From: Tritrichomonas musculus
Lineage: Eukaryota > Parabasalia > Tritrichomonadida > Tritrichomonadidae
Direction of reading: 5' to 3'
Assembly (NCBI GenBank): GCA_039105265.1
Contig: JAPFFF010000014.1
Location: forward strand, 2,852,001-2,916,000
Length of the DNA: 64,000 nt
Positions 10,687-19,433 of this stretch are shown piece by piece. A program made the position numbers and the translations under genes. The notes under the pieces are model-generated. The model saw nothing but the letters and a program-made list of their open reading frames with translations, was not told the origin of the DNA and did not search any database. How positions within the stretch are numbered: the first letter of the stretch is position 1; each line of letters opens with the position of its first letter.

Positions 10687-11629
10687 AAAAATATGGTTAC
10701 ATTATTATCAATACGTTTTTTCAAAGATTTCGACAATATTTGCACGGCATTTAAAAAGTAGTAATTATAATATTTGTAAGCACTGATTTGTATATTATTT
10801 TAAATATGAATCAAAATAGTATGATTCATCTATAAGAAAATATTTGTGCAATTACAATGTATACAATTCAAGTCATATTTGGTCAATAAATTGAATTTGA
10901 TTGAATTTTTTTTTTCTGTTTTTCTGAGCAATATGAAAAGAAGTGAAAAATTTAATTGACGCTTAGCATATTATATCCCTTTTTTACCAATAATATTTGT
11001 AGTTTTTAGAAAAAAGCAAATTTATTCAAGATAATTACCATAACGTGCTTTCATTTGATCCATACCATTTCAATAGATCCATAACACTAAATTTAATTTG
11101 TGTTATTTTTCATACAATTTAATTATATTATTAAATATTTAATAATAAATTATATAAAAATTATTATATTAAATTATAAATTTTGTTAAATTTTATTAGT
11201 TTTACTTTTTTATTTGGAGATATTAGTAAAATAGTGAAAATTAATTTCTGATTAAAATATTTCTGATCATATTTGGTTTTCTTTTTTGAAAAAAAACGAT
11301 CAAACTATGGCTAATTCATGCTAGATTGACCTGGCTCTAATGAAATGATATGGATCTATTGAAAGCACGTTATATAAATATTTTAATATCTTTAATTTTT
11401 TTAAATTTAGAATAGTATTAATCATTTCTTTCATCAATAATTTAATTTTAAATTTAAAAATAATAATGTTTTTAGAGTATAATGATATTACGATGATATA
11501 TTTAATAAACTGTATATTTGTTTGGATGAAAATTTTTGAATAAATATTAAAACAAAACTTTATCGTCATAAATAAGAAATATTCAATTTTTATAATAAAA
11601 AATATTTATTGAAGGGAAATTTAGGTTGA
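10687..11629. other. AT-rich intergenic with one inverted-repeat element
   Basis: Apart from the TA-flanked inverted-repeat element at 11041-11372, listed separately, I see only AT-rich sequence. The antisense 82-codon frame at 11321-11569 is low-complexity and partly within the element, so it is not called. Confidence 0.6.
11041..11372. mobile_element. MITE-like element, TA-flanked, about 332 bp
   Basis: The left end reads TAACGTGCTTTCATTTGATC. The right end, read on the other strand, begins TAACGTGCTTTCAATAGATC, and the match continues with CCATAYCATTTCA for a total arm of about 33 bases with few mismatches. Both ends are bounded by TA, the target used by Tc1/mariner-type transposases. There is no coding capacity inside. 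Inference: a non-autonomous DNA transposon. Confidence 0.65.
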
Positions 11630-12103
11630 GTGGCTATGAAAATTTTATTATTTTTATTAATGTCAGTTTCATCAGATAAAAAGTATAATTTATCAAGATT
11701 TCTTGAAGCGCAAGAAGGAGACTATCCTAGAGCGCTTAAAGAAATTAGAAACGGTAGAAAGAGTAGTTGTTGGATGTGGTATATTTTCCCTCAGATTCAA
11801 GGATTAGGGGTAACTTCAACAACAGATTACTATTCAATTAAAGATTTAAATGAAGCAAAAGAATATATGAATAATGAAATTTTAAGAGGGCGCCTAATTG
11901 AAATTTCAGAAGCTTTATTAGGATTAGAAACAAATGATCCGCATGCTGTTTTAGGCTATCCAGATGATTTAAAGCTCAAATCATGCATGACTTTATTTGG
12001 CATTGCAGCTCCTGACCAAGATGTTTTTCAAAAGGTTCTTGATAAATATTATAATGGCGAACGCGATGAAAAAACAATTGAAAAGCTTAAAGGACAAATC
12101 TAA
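11630..12103 (+). CDS. DUF1810 family protein
   Basis: The protein matches the DUF1810 family across nearly its full length (about 140 residues): YNLSRFLEAQEGDYPRALKE, then GRKSSCWMWYIFPQIQGLG, then the YPDDLKLKSCMTLFGIAAP block. The biochemical function of the family is not established to my knowledge. It is common in bacteria and patchy in eukaryotes, so gene transfer from a prokaryote is possible. The first ten residues are hydrophobic and outside the family alignment, so the Met at 11660 (MSVSSDKKYNLSRF) is the more likely start, giving 147 residues. It stands alone, with large AT-rich gaps on both sides. Its composition does not stand out from its neighbours, so any transfer would be old. 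Confidence 0.8.
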   Translation: MAMKILLFLLMSVSSDKKYNLSRFLEAQEGDYPRALKEIRNGRKSSCWMWYIFPQIQGLGVTSTTDYYSIKDLNEAKEYMNNEILRGRLIEISEALLGLETNDPHAVLGYPDDLKLKSCMTLFGIAAPDQDVFQKVLDKYYNGERDEKTIEKLKGQI

Positions 12104-13438
12104 TTTTTTTTTTTTTTTTGAATCATAATATAAACAAATTAAATATTTTTAATTTTTCAATAACGAAACCACTTCAATTTATAAAATTTAAATTATCATA
12201 AATGTCTCTCTTTTTCTTTTTAACATCATAACTGTTTTTTTTTCACCATCTTAATGATATTTATATAAATCAATATTGATTACTAAAAAATGGAATATAC
12301 CTGCCTTTTATTTAGTATGCATGAAGATTTGAACTTATTTTCATAAATGTTTCCTTTTAAGCCAAATTATAAACAAAAGGGTTCGACGTTTGGCGGTTAT
12401 CAAATTCTAAAATTATAAAAAATTAATAATAAATAATATTGGCATTATCAATAACATGATGCAATTTTAAATATGAAGCCGATTCTATTAGCCAAAATAA
12501 AGATATTTCACTAAAAAAAATAAAAACAGAAAAAGTTTAACTTTTGAAAGGGGAAAGTTTTTTTGAGTTCTTATCTAATTTCCACCATTCAAAGAGATTT
12601 TGGGAATTTGTAAATATCCAAATATATAAATATTTTGTAACATTCATGTCATATATTCTTTTTTTATAATTTTATTTGCATCTTTTAAATTAATTAAAAA
12701 GTAATTAATTAAATATCATGTAAGATAAATTTATTTATGAAAAATTGAATTGAATTAATACGTTATTATAATTAATTCTCAATTGTGATATACAAATAAA
12801 CTGAGTATAAATGTATATTGGTATTTTATAATAATATAAATATAATTTATAATATATATAATAAATATAATATCATTAATATGATGATATTACTAATATA
12901 TCATCCATAAAATAAGTATTTGTTAATAAATATAATATATTCTCAAAATTCTGATATTATCAAAATAATTTTTTCAAAAACTAGCATTTTAAATTTTTTA
13001 TATATAAAAAAATTCAAAATTTTTTTCAAAATTTTTATATATAAAAAACATAAATTTCTTGAATATCAATAATACAATTTGTTAAAAATTATTATTATAT
13101 TTCAAGTAACATATAAATAATGTAAATAATAAATCATTTAAGAAAAAACCTCAAATATCATAAAATAACACTTATTATAATGATTTATGGAATAAATAAC
13201 AAATTTTTTGAATTTTAAGATATGTTAGATGAATATAGATTTTATCTAATATTGATTTAAAAATTTATTAAATAGAAAAAATATTTATTATTTAAGATAT
13301 TATTATTTTTCAATCAAAAAAAATTTGAGAGAGTCGATCCTTTTTTTAAATCATTCATTGATATTTCAAACGGCTAACTTTCGTCCCATAATTTTATATA
13401 ACCATATTTTTATTAAATAAGTCGTTATTTTTTTGAAG
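12104..13438. other. intergenic, very AT-rich, nothing recognised
   Basis: 1.3 kb of strongly AT-rich sequence with short A and T runs and AT-dinucleotide stretches near 12840-12900. No open frame of note, no RNA gene and no clear inverted repeat were seen. Confidence 0.6.
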
Positions 13439-13797
13439 ATGAATGAGTCTGAAGAACTTGCATTTATTGCTGAAGATGTAAAAGCGATTGCTAAAGATGT
13501 ATTTTTTATTTTTACTAACTCCAGAGTATTGAATCAACGCTACGAAACCAAGATTTCAAGCCAGGCATGATTAACCAATGGTGTTCAACCATTCTTGAAG
13601 AGTGTACAAAACGTTTATGTGCCCTTAATAAACCTTTTAAATATATTTCTTCATGTATTATCATGCAGAAAACAGGAGCAGGGCTCCATCTATCCACTTC
13701 GACTTTTTGGGATCAAACAACAGACAGTTCAACAACAGTTAGATGGGAAAATACAACAATGTACTCAATTTTATCTGTTTATGGTGTAATGATATGA
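13439..13797 (+). CDS. DYNLT1: Tctex1-type dynein light chain (DYNLT), two exons with a 26-base intron
   Basis: Exon 1 is 13439-13498 (20 codons, MNESEELAFIAEDVKAIAKD) and exon 2 is 13525-13797. Removing the 26 bases between them gives a 110-residue protein, close to the 113 residues of human DYNLT1, aligned end to end: INQWCSTILEECTKRLCALN, then KPFKYISSCIIMQKTGAGLH, then TVRWENTTMYSILSVYGVMI. The family hallmarks KPFKYI, IMQK.GAGLH, FWD..TD and TVRWEN.TMY are all kept. It acts as a dimeric light chain on dynein intermediate chain, in cytoplasmic or flagellar dynein. The unspliced frame lacks exon 1, so the intron is needed for a full-length product. The symbol reflects the family, not proven orthology. 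Confidence 0.9.
13499..13524 (+). other. 26-base spliceosomal intron of the Tctex1 gene
   Basis: The intron begins GTATTTTTT and ends TTACTAACTCCAG. The ACTAAC branch-site motif lies three bases before the terminal AG, as in trichomonad introns, where branch site and 3' splice site are fused. It sits between codons (phase 0), and its removal exactly restores the Tctex1 alignment. The 5' end GTATTT departs slightly from the usual GTATGT. Confidence 0.85.
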
Positions 13798-14215
13798 GTT
13801 TGAAATATTTATTTTTTTTATAAAAGGAATTCCATTATTATTTCTTCTACTTCTTTCTTACTTTTCATAATAAGCAGGCATTCTTATATCTTATTATTTA
13901 TTTCAACAGTATTTTACCCCATACCCAAAACAGAAATTTGAAAAAATTACTTCATGTCCCTGATTCACTGGACTTTCATATTATTTATTGAAATAAGTAT
14001 TTTATGCTTTACTTTTCTGAATGACCTAAAATAATGAATAGAAAATGTTAGAATTTTTTTTTTAATATGGATATACTTGGTATGAAAAGACTAACTAAGT
14101 TATGATATATCAGATACATAATAGTGATTATAAATCCAAAATGAATTGCAACTTATTTAGTAGAATTTGTTTGATAAAAACTTTTGAACTCTCATTAATA
14201 CAGACCTACTTGGAC

Positions 14216-14577
14216 AATCGTTTTTTTCTACACTTTTTGAATGAAATTCCTATCCATGAGTAGCTACTCATGGAAAGTAAAAAACCGCCATCTTAAGGTG
14301 TAATTTGACTTACTCTGTTAAGAAAATTAACCAAAAAAATCGTAAATTAACTTTATGCTTTTTTTGATAAAAATTTTTTTATTTTTACATAATTTTTCAG
14401 GAATATACGCACCAGTGATCACCACAGGGATGCGTGAAGCCGAATCGGGCTCCTTGAATTGCTGGATGAATCGGAAAGCTATTTGGACAATATATTTATG
14501 CATTTTTAACAAAAATTGAATTAAAAAGTATTCAAAAAGTTAAATGTTTTCAAAAAGTGGTGTAGAAAAATACGATT
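14216..14577. mobile_element. Inverted-repeat element with GC-rich core, about 362 bp
   Basis: The left end AATCGTTTTTTTCTACAC followed by TTTTTGAA recurs inverted at the right end (14547-14577, ending in TACGATT) with small gaps. Just inside the left arm is a perfect 22-base palindrome (14253-14274, half-site TCCATGAGTAG). The core at about 14400-14480 is clearly more GC-rich than its surroundings. It has no long frame. It is probably a non-autonomous transposon that may have picked up a scrap of other sequence. Confidence 0.5.
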
Positions 14578-14818
14578 CACCGAATTTTAATTAATTTTTG
14601 AGAAAATAATACAGATAAACATAAACGTTTTCAAAAGTTATATTCAATTTGTGATCATATGATTATTTTTGACCAATCAATTTTACTCATCAAAAGACTT
14701 AAAAGCAAATCAAAAAAAAAAAAAAAAATATAATTTATTGTAAAAAAATTTTTTTTTGTTAAAATTTCAATATGAGAAAATAACCAATTCAATTAAAAAA
14801 AAAAAAATATTTTTTTGT

Positions 14819-14823
14819 TCATA
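14819..14823 (+). promoter_or_regulatory. candidate Inr (TCATA) of the CK1 gene
   Basis: TCATA fits the trichomonad initiator TCA(+1)-pyrimidine-A/T. Its A is 7 bases before the ATG at 14828, a usual distance for the very short leaders of these organisms. The motif is short and would recur by chance. Confidence 0.4.
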
Positions 14824-14827
14824 AATA

Positions 14828-16363
14828 ATGGAAATTATTCTTGGACGAAGGTTTATTATGAAGCAACGGATTAGTTCTGGCGCTTTTGGTGAAATATACG
14901 AAGGTATTGATCAAACAACCAATAAGAAAGTTGCGTTAAAACTCGAAAAAACAAAAACAAATAAAATTCAATTATTGGGAGAAGAAGCAAAAATATACAA
15001 AGATTTGCAAGGATTTATTGGATTTCCCGAATTTTATTGGTTTGGAAGTCAAAATCCGTATAATATTTTGTCAATTGAACTATTAGATAATTCTCTTGAA
15101 GGTTTTTTGAATAAATGCGGAAGAAAATTCACACTTAAAACAGTTCTCATGCTTGCGGATCAAATGATTTCGACCCTAGAATGCCTTCATCGCCATTATT
15201 ATATTCATAGAGATTTAAAACCAGAAAATTTTATGATGGGTGTTGGCGATAAACGAAGTATAGTATATTTAATTGATTTTGGGCTCTCAAAAAGGTATAT
15301 TGATGTTAAAAATGATTTTACTCATATTCCTTATAAAAACCATAAAAGTATGACTGGAACAGCAAGATATGCGTCAATAAATTCCCTTGCAGGCGTTGAG
15401 CAATCGAGAAGAGATGATATGGAATCGCTTGGTTACATATTAGTTTACTTTTTAAAAGGGCATTTACCGTGGCAAGGTTTGCCAGGAAAAACACGTGATG
15501 AAAAATACAATAATATTCTTGATGTTAAAAGATCCACTTCAATAGAAGAATTATGTTCTGGTATTCCTCATGAATTTGCTGATTTTATTCGACTTGCGAG
15601 AGAACTTGAATTTACGGATGAGCCGAATTATTCTTCATATCGTGAAATGTTTAGAGATTTATTTATTCAAAATAATTATACCTTTGATTATATTTATGAT
15701 TGGGTTATTTCTAATAGCTCATCAAAATCAATTCCTGTAGCTCAAATATCGCAAATTCCTCAAAATGATCCAATTTCACAAATAGCTCCTAATCCACATT
15801 TTCCACAAGCGTCGCCAATTCCACAAATGTCGCCAATTCCGCAAATGTCGCCAATTCCGCAAATGTCACCACTTCCATTGATGTCACAGCAACCGCAATA
15901 TTCGCAAGCATCAAATTCTCATCGCTCAGAATTTAGCTCAAGAAAAGAAAATCCTTTAAATGCCACAAGAAGGCACAATCTAGAAAATAGACGATTCAGT
16001 GGGAATTTCATTCAATTTGATCTTAGAAATGTCAATAACAGCGGTAATAACGTTGTAAATCCAAATGTTGCGGCCCCTCCTCTTAAGATCCCATTAGTCC
16101 ACAATCGAAGGAGTAGTTATGTTCCTGGAGGATGTTACGGCTTAAATATAGGTTTTTCTGGACGTCAAAGTTCACAACAGCAATCTCAAAGGCAACCCCC
16201 AATTCCTCTTTTAAACCCTAATCCAAACTATTTAAATCAGCCAAAATCTGCCTTATCAAATAAAGTATCGCCTACAAATTCAAATTCTCCTCTTTCCCCG
16301 AAGATGAACAAAATAATTAATGTAATTAACAAAAAGTCAAGGCCCGGTAAATGGAAGGTATAA
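14828..16363 (+). CDS. CK1-family (casein kinase 1-like) serine/threonine kinase
   Basis: The kinase domain covers about residues 1-285. The Gly loop is GAFGEIYEG, the catalytic Lys is in VALKLEK, the catalytic loop is IHRDLKPENFMMG and the Mg loop is LIDFGLSKRY. TGTARYASIN replaces the usual APE region and places it in the CK1 group, as does DDMESLGYILVYFL. All catalytic residues are present, so it should be active. The tail of about 225 residues is low in complexity, rich in Pro, Gln, Ser and Asn, with four tandem copies of a PIPQMS-like hexapeptide. CK1 kinases act on many substrates in traffic, the cell cycle and cytoskeleton; the tail probably sets location. Trichomonads carry expanded CK1 families, so no single orthologue is assigned. 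Confidence 0.9.
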   Translation: MEIILGRRFIMKQRISSGAFGEIYEGIDQTTNKKVALKLEKTKTNKIQLLGEEAKIYKDLQGFIGFPEFYWFGSQNPYNILSIELLDNSLEGFLNKCGRKFTLKTVLMLADQMISTLECLHRHYYIHRDLKPENFMMGVGDKRSIVYLIDFGLSKRYIDVKNDFTHIPYKNHKSMTGTARYASINSLAGVEQSRRDDMESLGYILVYFLKGHLPWQGLPGKTRDEKYNNILDVKRSTSIEELCSGIPHEFADFIRLARELEFTDEPNYSSYREMFRDLFIQNNYTFDYIYDWVISNSSSKSIPVAQISQIPQNDPISQIAPNPHFPQASPIPQMSPIPQMSPIPQMSPLPLMSQQPQYSQASNSHRSEFSSRKENPLNATRRHNLENRRFSGNFIQFDLRNVNNSGNNVVNPNVAAPPLKIPLVHNRRSSYVPGGCYGLNIGFSGRQSSQQQSQRQPPIPLLNPNPNYLNQPKSALSNKVSPTNSNSPLSPKMNKIINVINKKSRPGKWKV

Positions 16364-16685
16364 TACTTATTTACTCTTTTTGGTTTCTTTTTAGCGGTAT
16401 TTAATTTTAATTTACGATTAAACATTGTTTGTATCTAAAATATATATTTATTATTCTTAAGCAGAGGCATTATTATTATTCTTAATCTTTAAATAAAAAT
16501 ATATTTTCATCTTTTTGTTAATATGAATATGAAAATCAACAAAAAGATGAATTTAAGAAAAATAGCAATTTAGATGCCATAAAAAAAAAAAAGAAAAAGA
16601 AAAATAGAAACAAATATTATGAACATATTTAAAAAACAATACAATCATTCACACATATATTGCATATGTTAAAATTATTTTGAAC
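16364..16685. other. intergenic between convergent kinase genes
   Basis: 322 bases between two convergent stops. It holds the 14-base-stem inverted repeat listed separately and a short A/G-rich run at about 16580-16610. Confidence 0.6.
16506..16551. repeat. perfect 14-bp inverted repeat between convergent genes
   Basis: TTCATCTTTTTGTT at 16506-16519 is followed, after an 18-base loop, by its exact reverse complement at 16538-16551. It lies midway between the convergent CK1 and pseudokinase genes and could form a hairpin in either 3' transcript. A role in 3'-end formation is only a guess; it could also be a foldback remnant. Confidence 0.5.
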
Positions 16686-19433
16686 TTAAAGAATTGAACC
16701 GAAAAATTCAATATTTGTTAAAATTAAGTAGTCATCGCCGAAATGATTAGGGCCAATTTGCACTAACCTGATGAGTTTTGCATCGATAGGATTACTGCAT
16801 TCGAAAACTTGCACTTTACTTTTACCATTTAAGTCATTATTATCAGCTCGCCTATCAATATCAGTCCATTTTGATCCATTTGAAGAACCTTGAATAACCC
16901 AGCTCTTCAAATGAGAATATCCTTGGCCTGAAGGATATGTCTTTAATGTATAATAACGTAAATTTATGAGTTTTTGGCAGAAGTCGAATTGGATCCAAGA
17001 ATTAGGTTTATTTTCAGAAGTCCAGCAACGATTCCATGAGTAATCAACAAGCATTTTCAAATCTTGATCTCTCATTTTATCTGCTGATTTGCCTGTTATA
17101 TTTAGCAGGCCGTTATCAACAACATTTCCATGGCATTGATTTGACAAATAATAAATAATTCCTTCAAACGGATTTTTCTCATATGGTATCTGGATTCCTC
17201 CTGCTTGTTGTTCAATTAAAGGCTGAAAATCGATCGATGATTTATGTGATGATATTTGATCTGGAAATTGTTGTGGTGGTGCTGGTGTTATATATTCGTT
17301 ATGTTGAACATTATGTACTAGCGGTGATGGTGTAGGGTTGTTGTCTAAGCTTGGCAGAAGCTTGGATTTAGAATCATTTAATGAATAGCTGGTTTCTTCT
17401 TCTTCTTTCTTTAATGTATTTTGCGGAATTGGTGGCTGCATTGAATTTCGTCGACCTTTCATTTGTGGCTCACTAAAGTTCAATTTTGATTGAACTTTAT
17501 ATGTATTTTGATTTGACGCTTGGGCTAATAAAGGCTTTATGGGAAACTTGGAAGACAATCTTCTTGAGCCAGCTTTACTGTTATAACTTATATTAGTTGG
17601 AATTGGTAACCGAGTTGGTCTAGTATTTTTATCATTAGATGCTGCGTTATTTTCATTATTTCTATTATTATTATTACTAGCACTATTACCATTATTATTA
17701 TTTAAATTATTGTTATTGTTGTTATCATTATTATTGTAATTGTTGTTATTATTGTAATTGTTGTAATTATTGTAATTGTTGTTATTATTGTAATTGTTGT
17801 TATTATTGTAATTGTTGTTATTATTGTTATTGTTGTTATTATTGTTATTGTTGTTATAGTTACTGTTACTATTATTAAATTGATTGTTATCGTATTGATT
17901 ATAATTATTTTGATCATCGTTTGGAATATTAAAATTATTATTATTAGAGTTATTATTAGAGTAATTTTCGTTAATTTGATTACCATATATATTTTCATTT
18001 GGTGAATTATTTTCGTTATTGTTAATAATATCATCAAAATTATTGTTTCCGTTGGAATAGTTGTTATTATTGTCATCGTTTATATATTCATTTTGTTCGT
18101 TATTGGTGTTATCAGCAATCTGATTAAGATTTGCATTATTATTTATATTTTCATTATTATCGATAGTTTGATTATTCTTTTCATTATTCGGAAGAGTAGT
18201 TGGATTGCTCTCAGAATTTTTATTATTATTAACGTAATTAATATTACTATTAATTGTAACATGTTTAGCATTGTTAGAATTATTGTTTTTAAGGATATTA
18301 TTTTGGTTACTATTAGGAGTGTTCGATAGATTTTGCGAATTTGCAGGTGTTAATTCACTTGATTGATTGATTTCATTTGAATTTAATAAAGGCGGATTGA
18401 AATTTTTAATAATGTCATTGGAGCTAATGTTTGCATATAGATATTTGACTGTAGTTGACAAAGAATTAAGTTGTTGGCGTAAAGATTCAACAATTTTGTG
18501 TAAATTTTCATTTTGTATGGTTAATTCATCAATTTTATTTGTTGATGATATAATTGTGTTAATTGAAAAAGTTGGTGATAACGTATCAGTTTTGTAATTT
18601 TGGAATATAGTCATTTCATTTTCGCTTAATGGAAGAAAAAAATCATTTTTCAATAGTCTTAAAACAATTAATTCAAATGTTGGTCTTTTTGTAGGGCTTT
18701 GGTCCCAACATTGTGATATTAAAATTTGGAAATTGCCAGGGACTGAATCTGGAAAGATCGGCCTTTCTCCTTTTTCAATTGCAGAAAAAAAATGTTTTTT
18801 ATTTTCTTCAAATGGAAGCTTCCCAGTAATAATTGTGTATAGTACCATGCCAAATGAAAAAACATCTGATTCATATGTAGGAGAATTTTTTGAGTGTAAT
18901 TCAGGCGCAACAAAGCCTTTTGAGCCTTGAGGAATTTTAATTTTATGAGGAGAAAAAAAATCTTGAGCGCAGTCAGTTAGTAATGGATTGAAATCATCAT
19001 CAAGGAGAATATTTGTAGGAAATAAATGCTCGTGAATAATATGAAATTCGTGTAAGTATCGCATTGCTTCAGCAACACCAAAAATAATTTTCATTTTTAT
19101 TAGGTTTGTAAATACATCGGGCTTTTTAATGATATCTAGAAGAGATCCGTTTTTTTGAAAATTAGTGACTATAGAAAATGGTCTCTTTTTTGAAGGATCT
19201 GGAAACGAATAACCAAAAATCGGAAGTATACGAGGATGTTTGATCCGACTCAAGTTTTCTAGATATCCTTTTATTAATGAATTTTCTTCACCTTCAACTT
19301 TAATAAATTTAATTGCGTATTCAATATTCGTTGTTTTTTCTTTTGCTAAGTACACTTTTCCAAGGCTTCCGGCTCCGAGTTTCTGGATTTTCTCGAAATG
19401 AGAAGGTGAAATAACTTGAATGTTATCGCCCAT
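16686..19433 (-). CDS. Predicted pseudokinase (TKL-like) with Asn-rich linker and C-terminal F5/8 C (discoidin-like) domain
   Basis: A 915-residue protein. Residues 13-270 form a protein-kinase fold: Gly loop LGAGSLGKV (19-27), Lys42 in YAIKF, and FSFGMVLYTIITGKLPFEE later. The HRD motif reads HEH (134-136), so the catalytic Asp is replaced by His. The DFG motif reads DCA (154-156), keeping the metal-binding Asp but losing Phe and Gly. ATP binding may persist but phosphotransfer is doubtful. Residues about 360-620 are dominated by Asn, with Tyr, Ser and Asp, encoded by AAT/AAC runs. The C-terminal ~150 residues (from NPFEGIIYYLSNQ) look like a galactose-binding/F5-8 type C domain: SWIQFDFCQKLINLRYYTLK, SWVIQGSSNGSKWTDID, and ending in TNIEFFG. 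Such domains are often joined to BTB or kinase domains in trichomonads. It converges with the CK1 gene. Confidence 0.85.
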   Translation of the reverse strand: MGDNIQVISPSHFEKIQKLGAGSLGKVYLAKEKTTNIEYAIKFIKVEGEENSLIKGYLENLSRIKHPRILPIFGYSFPDPSKKRPFSIVTNFQKNGSLLDIIKKPDVFTNLIKMKIIFGVAEAMRYLHEFHIIHEHLFPTNILLDDDFNPLLTDCAQDFFSPHKIKIPQGSKGFVAPELHSKNSPTYESDVFSFGMVLYTIITGKLPFEENKKHFFSAIEKGERPIFPDSVPGNFQILISQCWDQSPTKRPTFELIVLRLLKNDFFLPLSENEMTIFQNYKTDTLSPTFSINTIISSTNKIDELTIQNENLHKIVESLRQQLNSLSTTVKYLYANISSNDIIKNFNPPLLNSNEINQSSELTPANSQNLSNTPNSNQNNILKNNNSNNAKHVTINSNINYVNNNKNSESNPTTLPNNEKNNQTIDNNENINNNANLNQIADNTNNEQNEYINDDNNNNYSNGNNNFDDIINNNENNSPNENIYGNQINENYSNNNSNNNNFNIPNDDQNNYNQYDNNQFNNSNSNYNNNNNNNNNNNNNNNYNNNNNYNNNNNYNNYNNYNNNNNYNNNDNNNNNNLNNNNGNSASNNNNRNNENNAASNDKNTRPTRLPIPTNISYNSKAGSRRLSSKFPIKPLLAQASNQNTYKVQSKLNFSEPQMKGRRNSMQPPIPQNTLKKEEEETSYSLNDSKSKLLPSLDNNPTPSPLVHNVQHNEYITPAPPQQFPDQISSHKSSIDFQPLIEQQAGGIQIPYEKNPFEGIIYYLSNQCHGNVVDNGLLNITGKSADKMRDQDLKMLVDYSWNRCWTSENKPNSWIQFDFCQKLINLRYYTLKTYPSGQGYSHLKSWVIQGSSNGSKWTDIDRRADNNDLNGKSKVQVFECSNPIDAKLIRLVQIGPNHFGDDYLILTNIEFFGSIL
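17640..18300 (-). repeat. Asn-codon trinucleotide repeat inside the pseudokinase gene
   Basis: On the plus strand the tract is a run of ATT/GTT triplets with short ordered blocks (TTATTGTAATTG-type) at 17720-17870. It encodes the Asn-rich linker and in another frame gives a Thr/Ile repeat, which is a shadow. Such tracts are prone to length change between strains. Confidence 0.8.

Larger units (their letters stand above)
13798..14827. other. intergenic with one inverted-repeat element
   Basis: About 1 kb. The stretch 14216-14577 is an inverted-repeat element, listed separately. The rest is AT-rich, with A runs at about 14711-14728 and 14797-14810 just before the CK1 gene. Confidence 0.6.

Noticed and set aside
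12370-12400. GGTTCGACG stretch considered as a tRNA T-arm
   Set aside because: No acceptor, D-arm or anticodon stem could be folded around it.
14066-14262. Possible two-exon small gene using a 20-base GTATG...ACTAACTAAG intron
   Set aside because: Removing the 20 bases does open a frame of about 58 codons, but the product resembles nothing, 20 bases is shorter than known introns, and the 3' part runs into an inverted-repeat element.
17702-18076. Thr/Ile-repeat frame inside the pseudokinase gene
   Set aside because: It is the shifted reading of the Asn-codon trinucleotide repeat.
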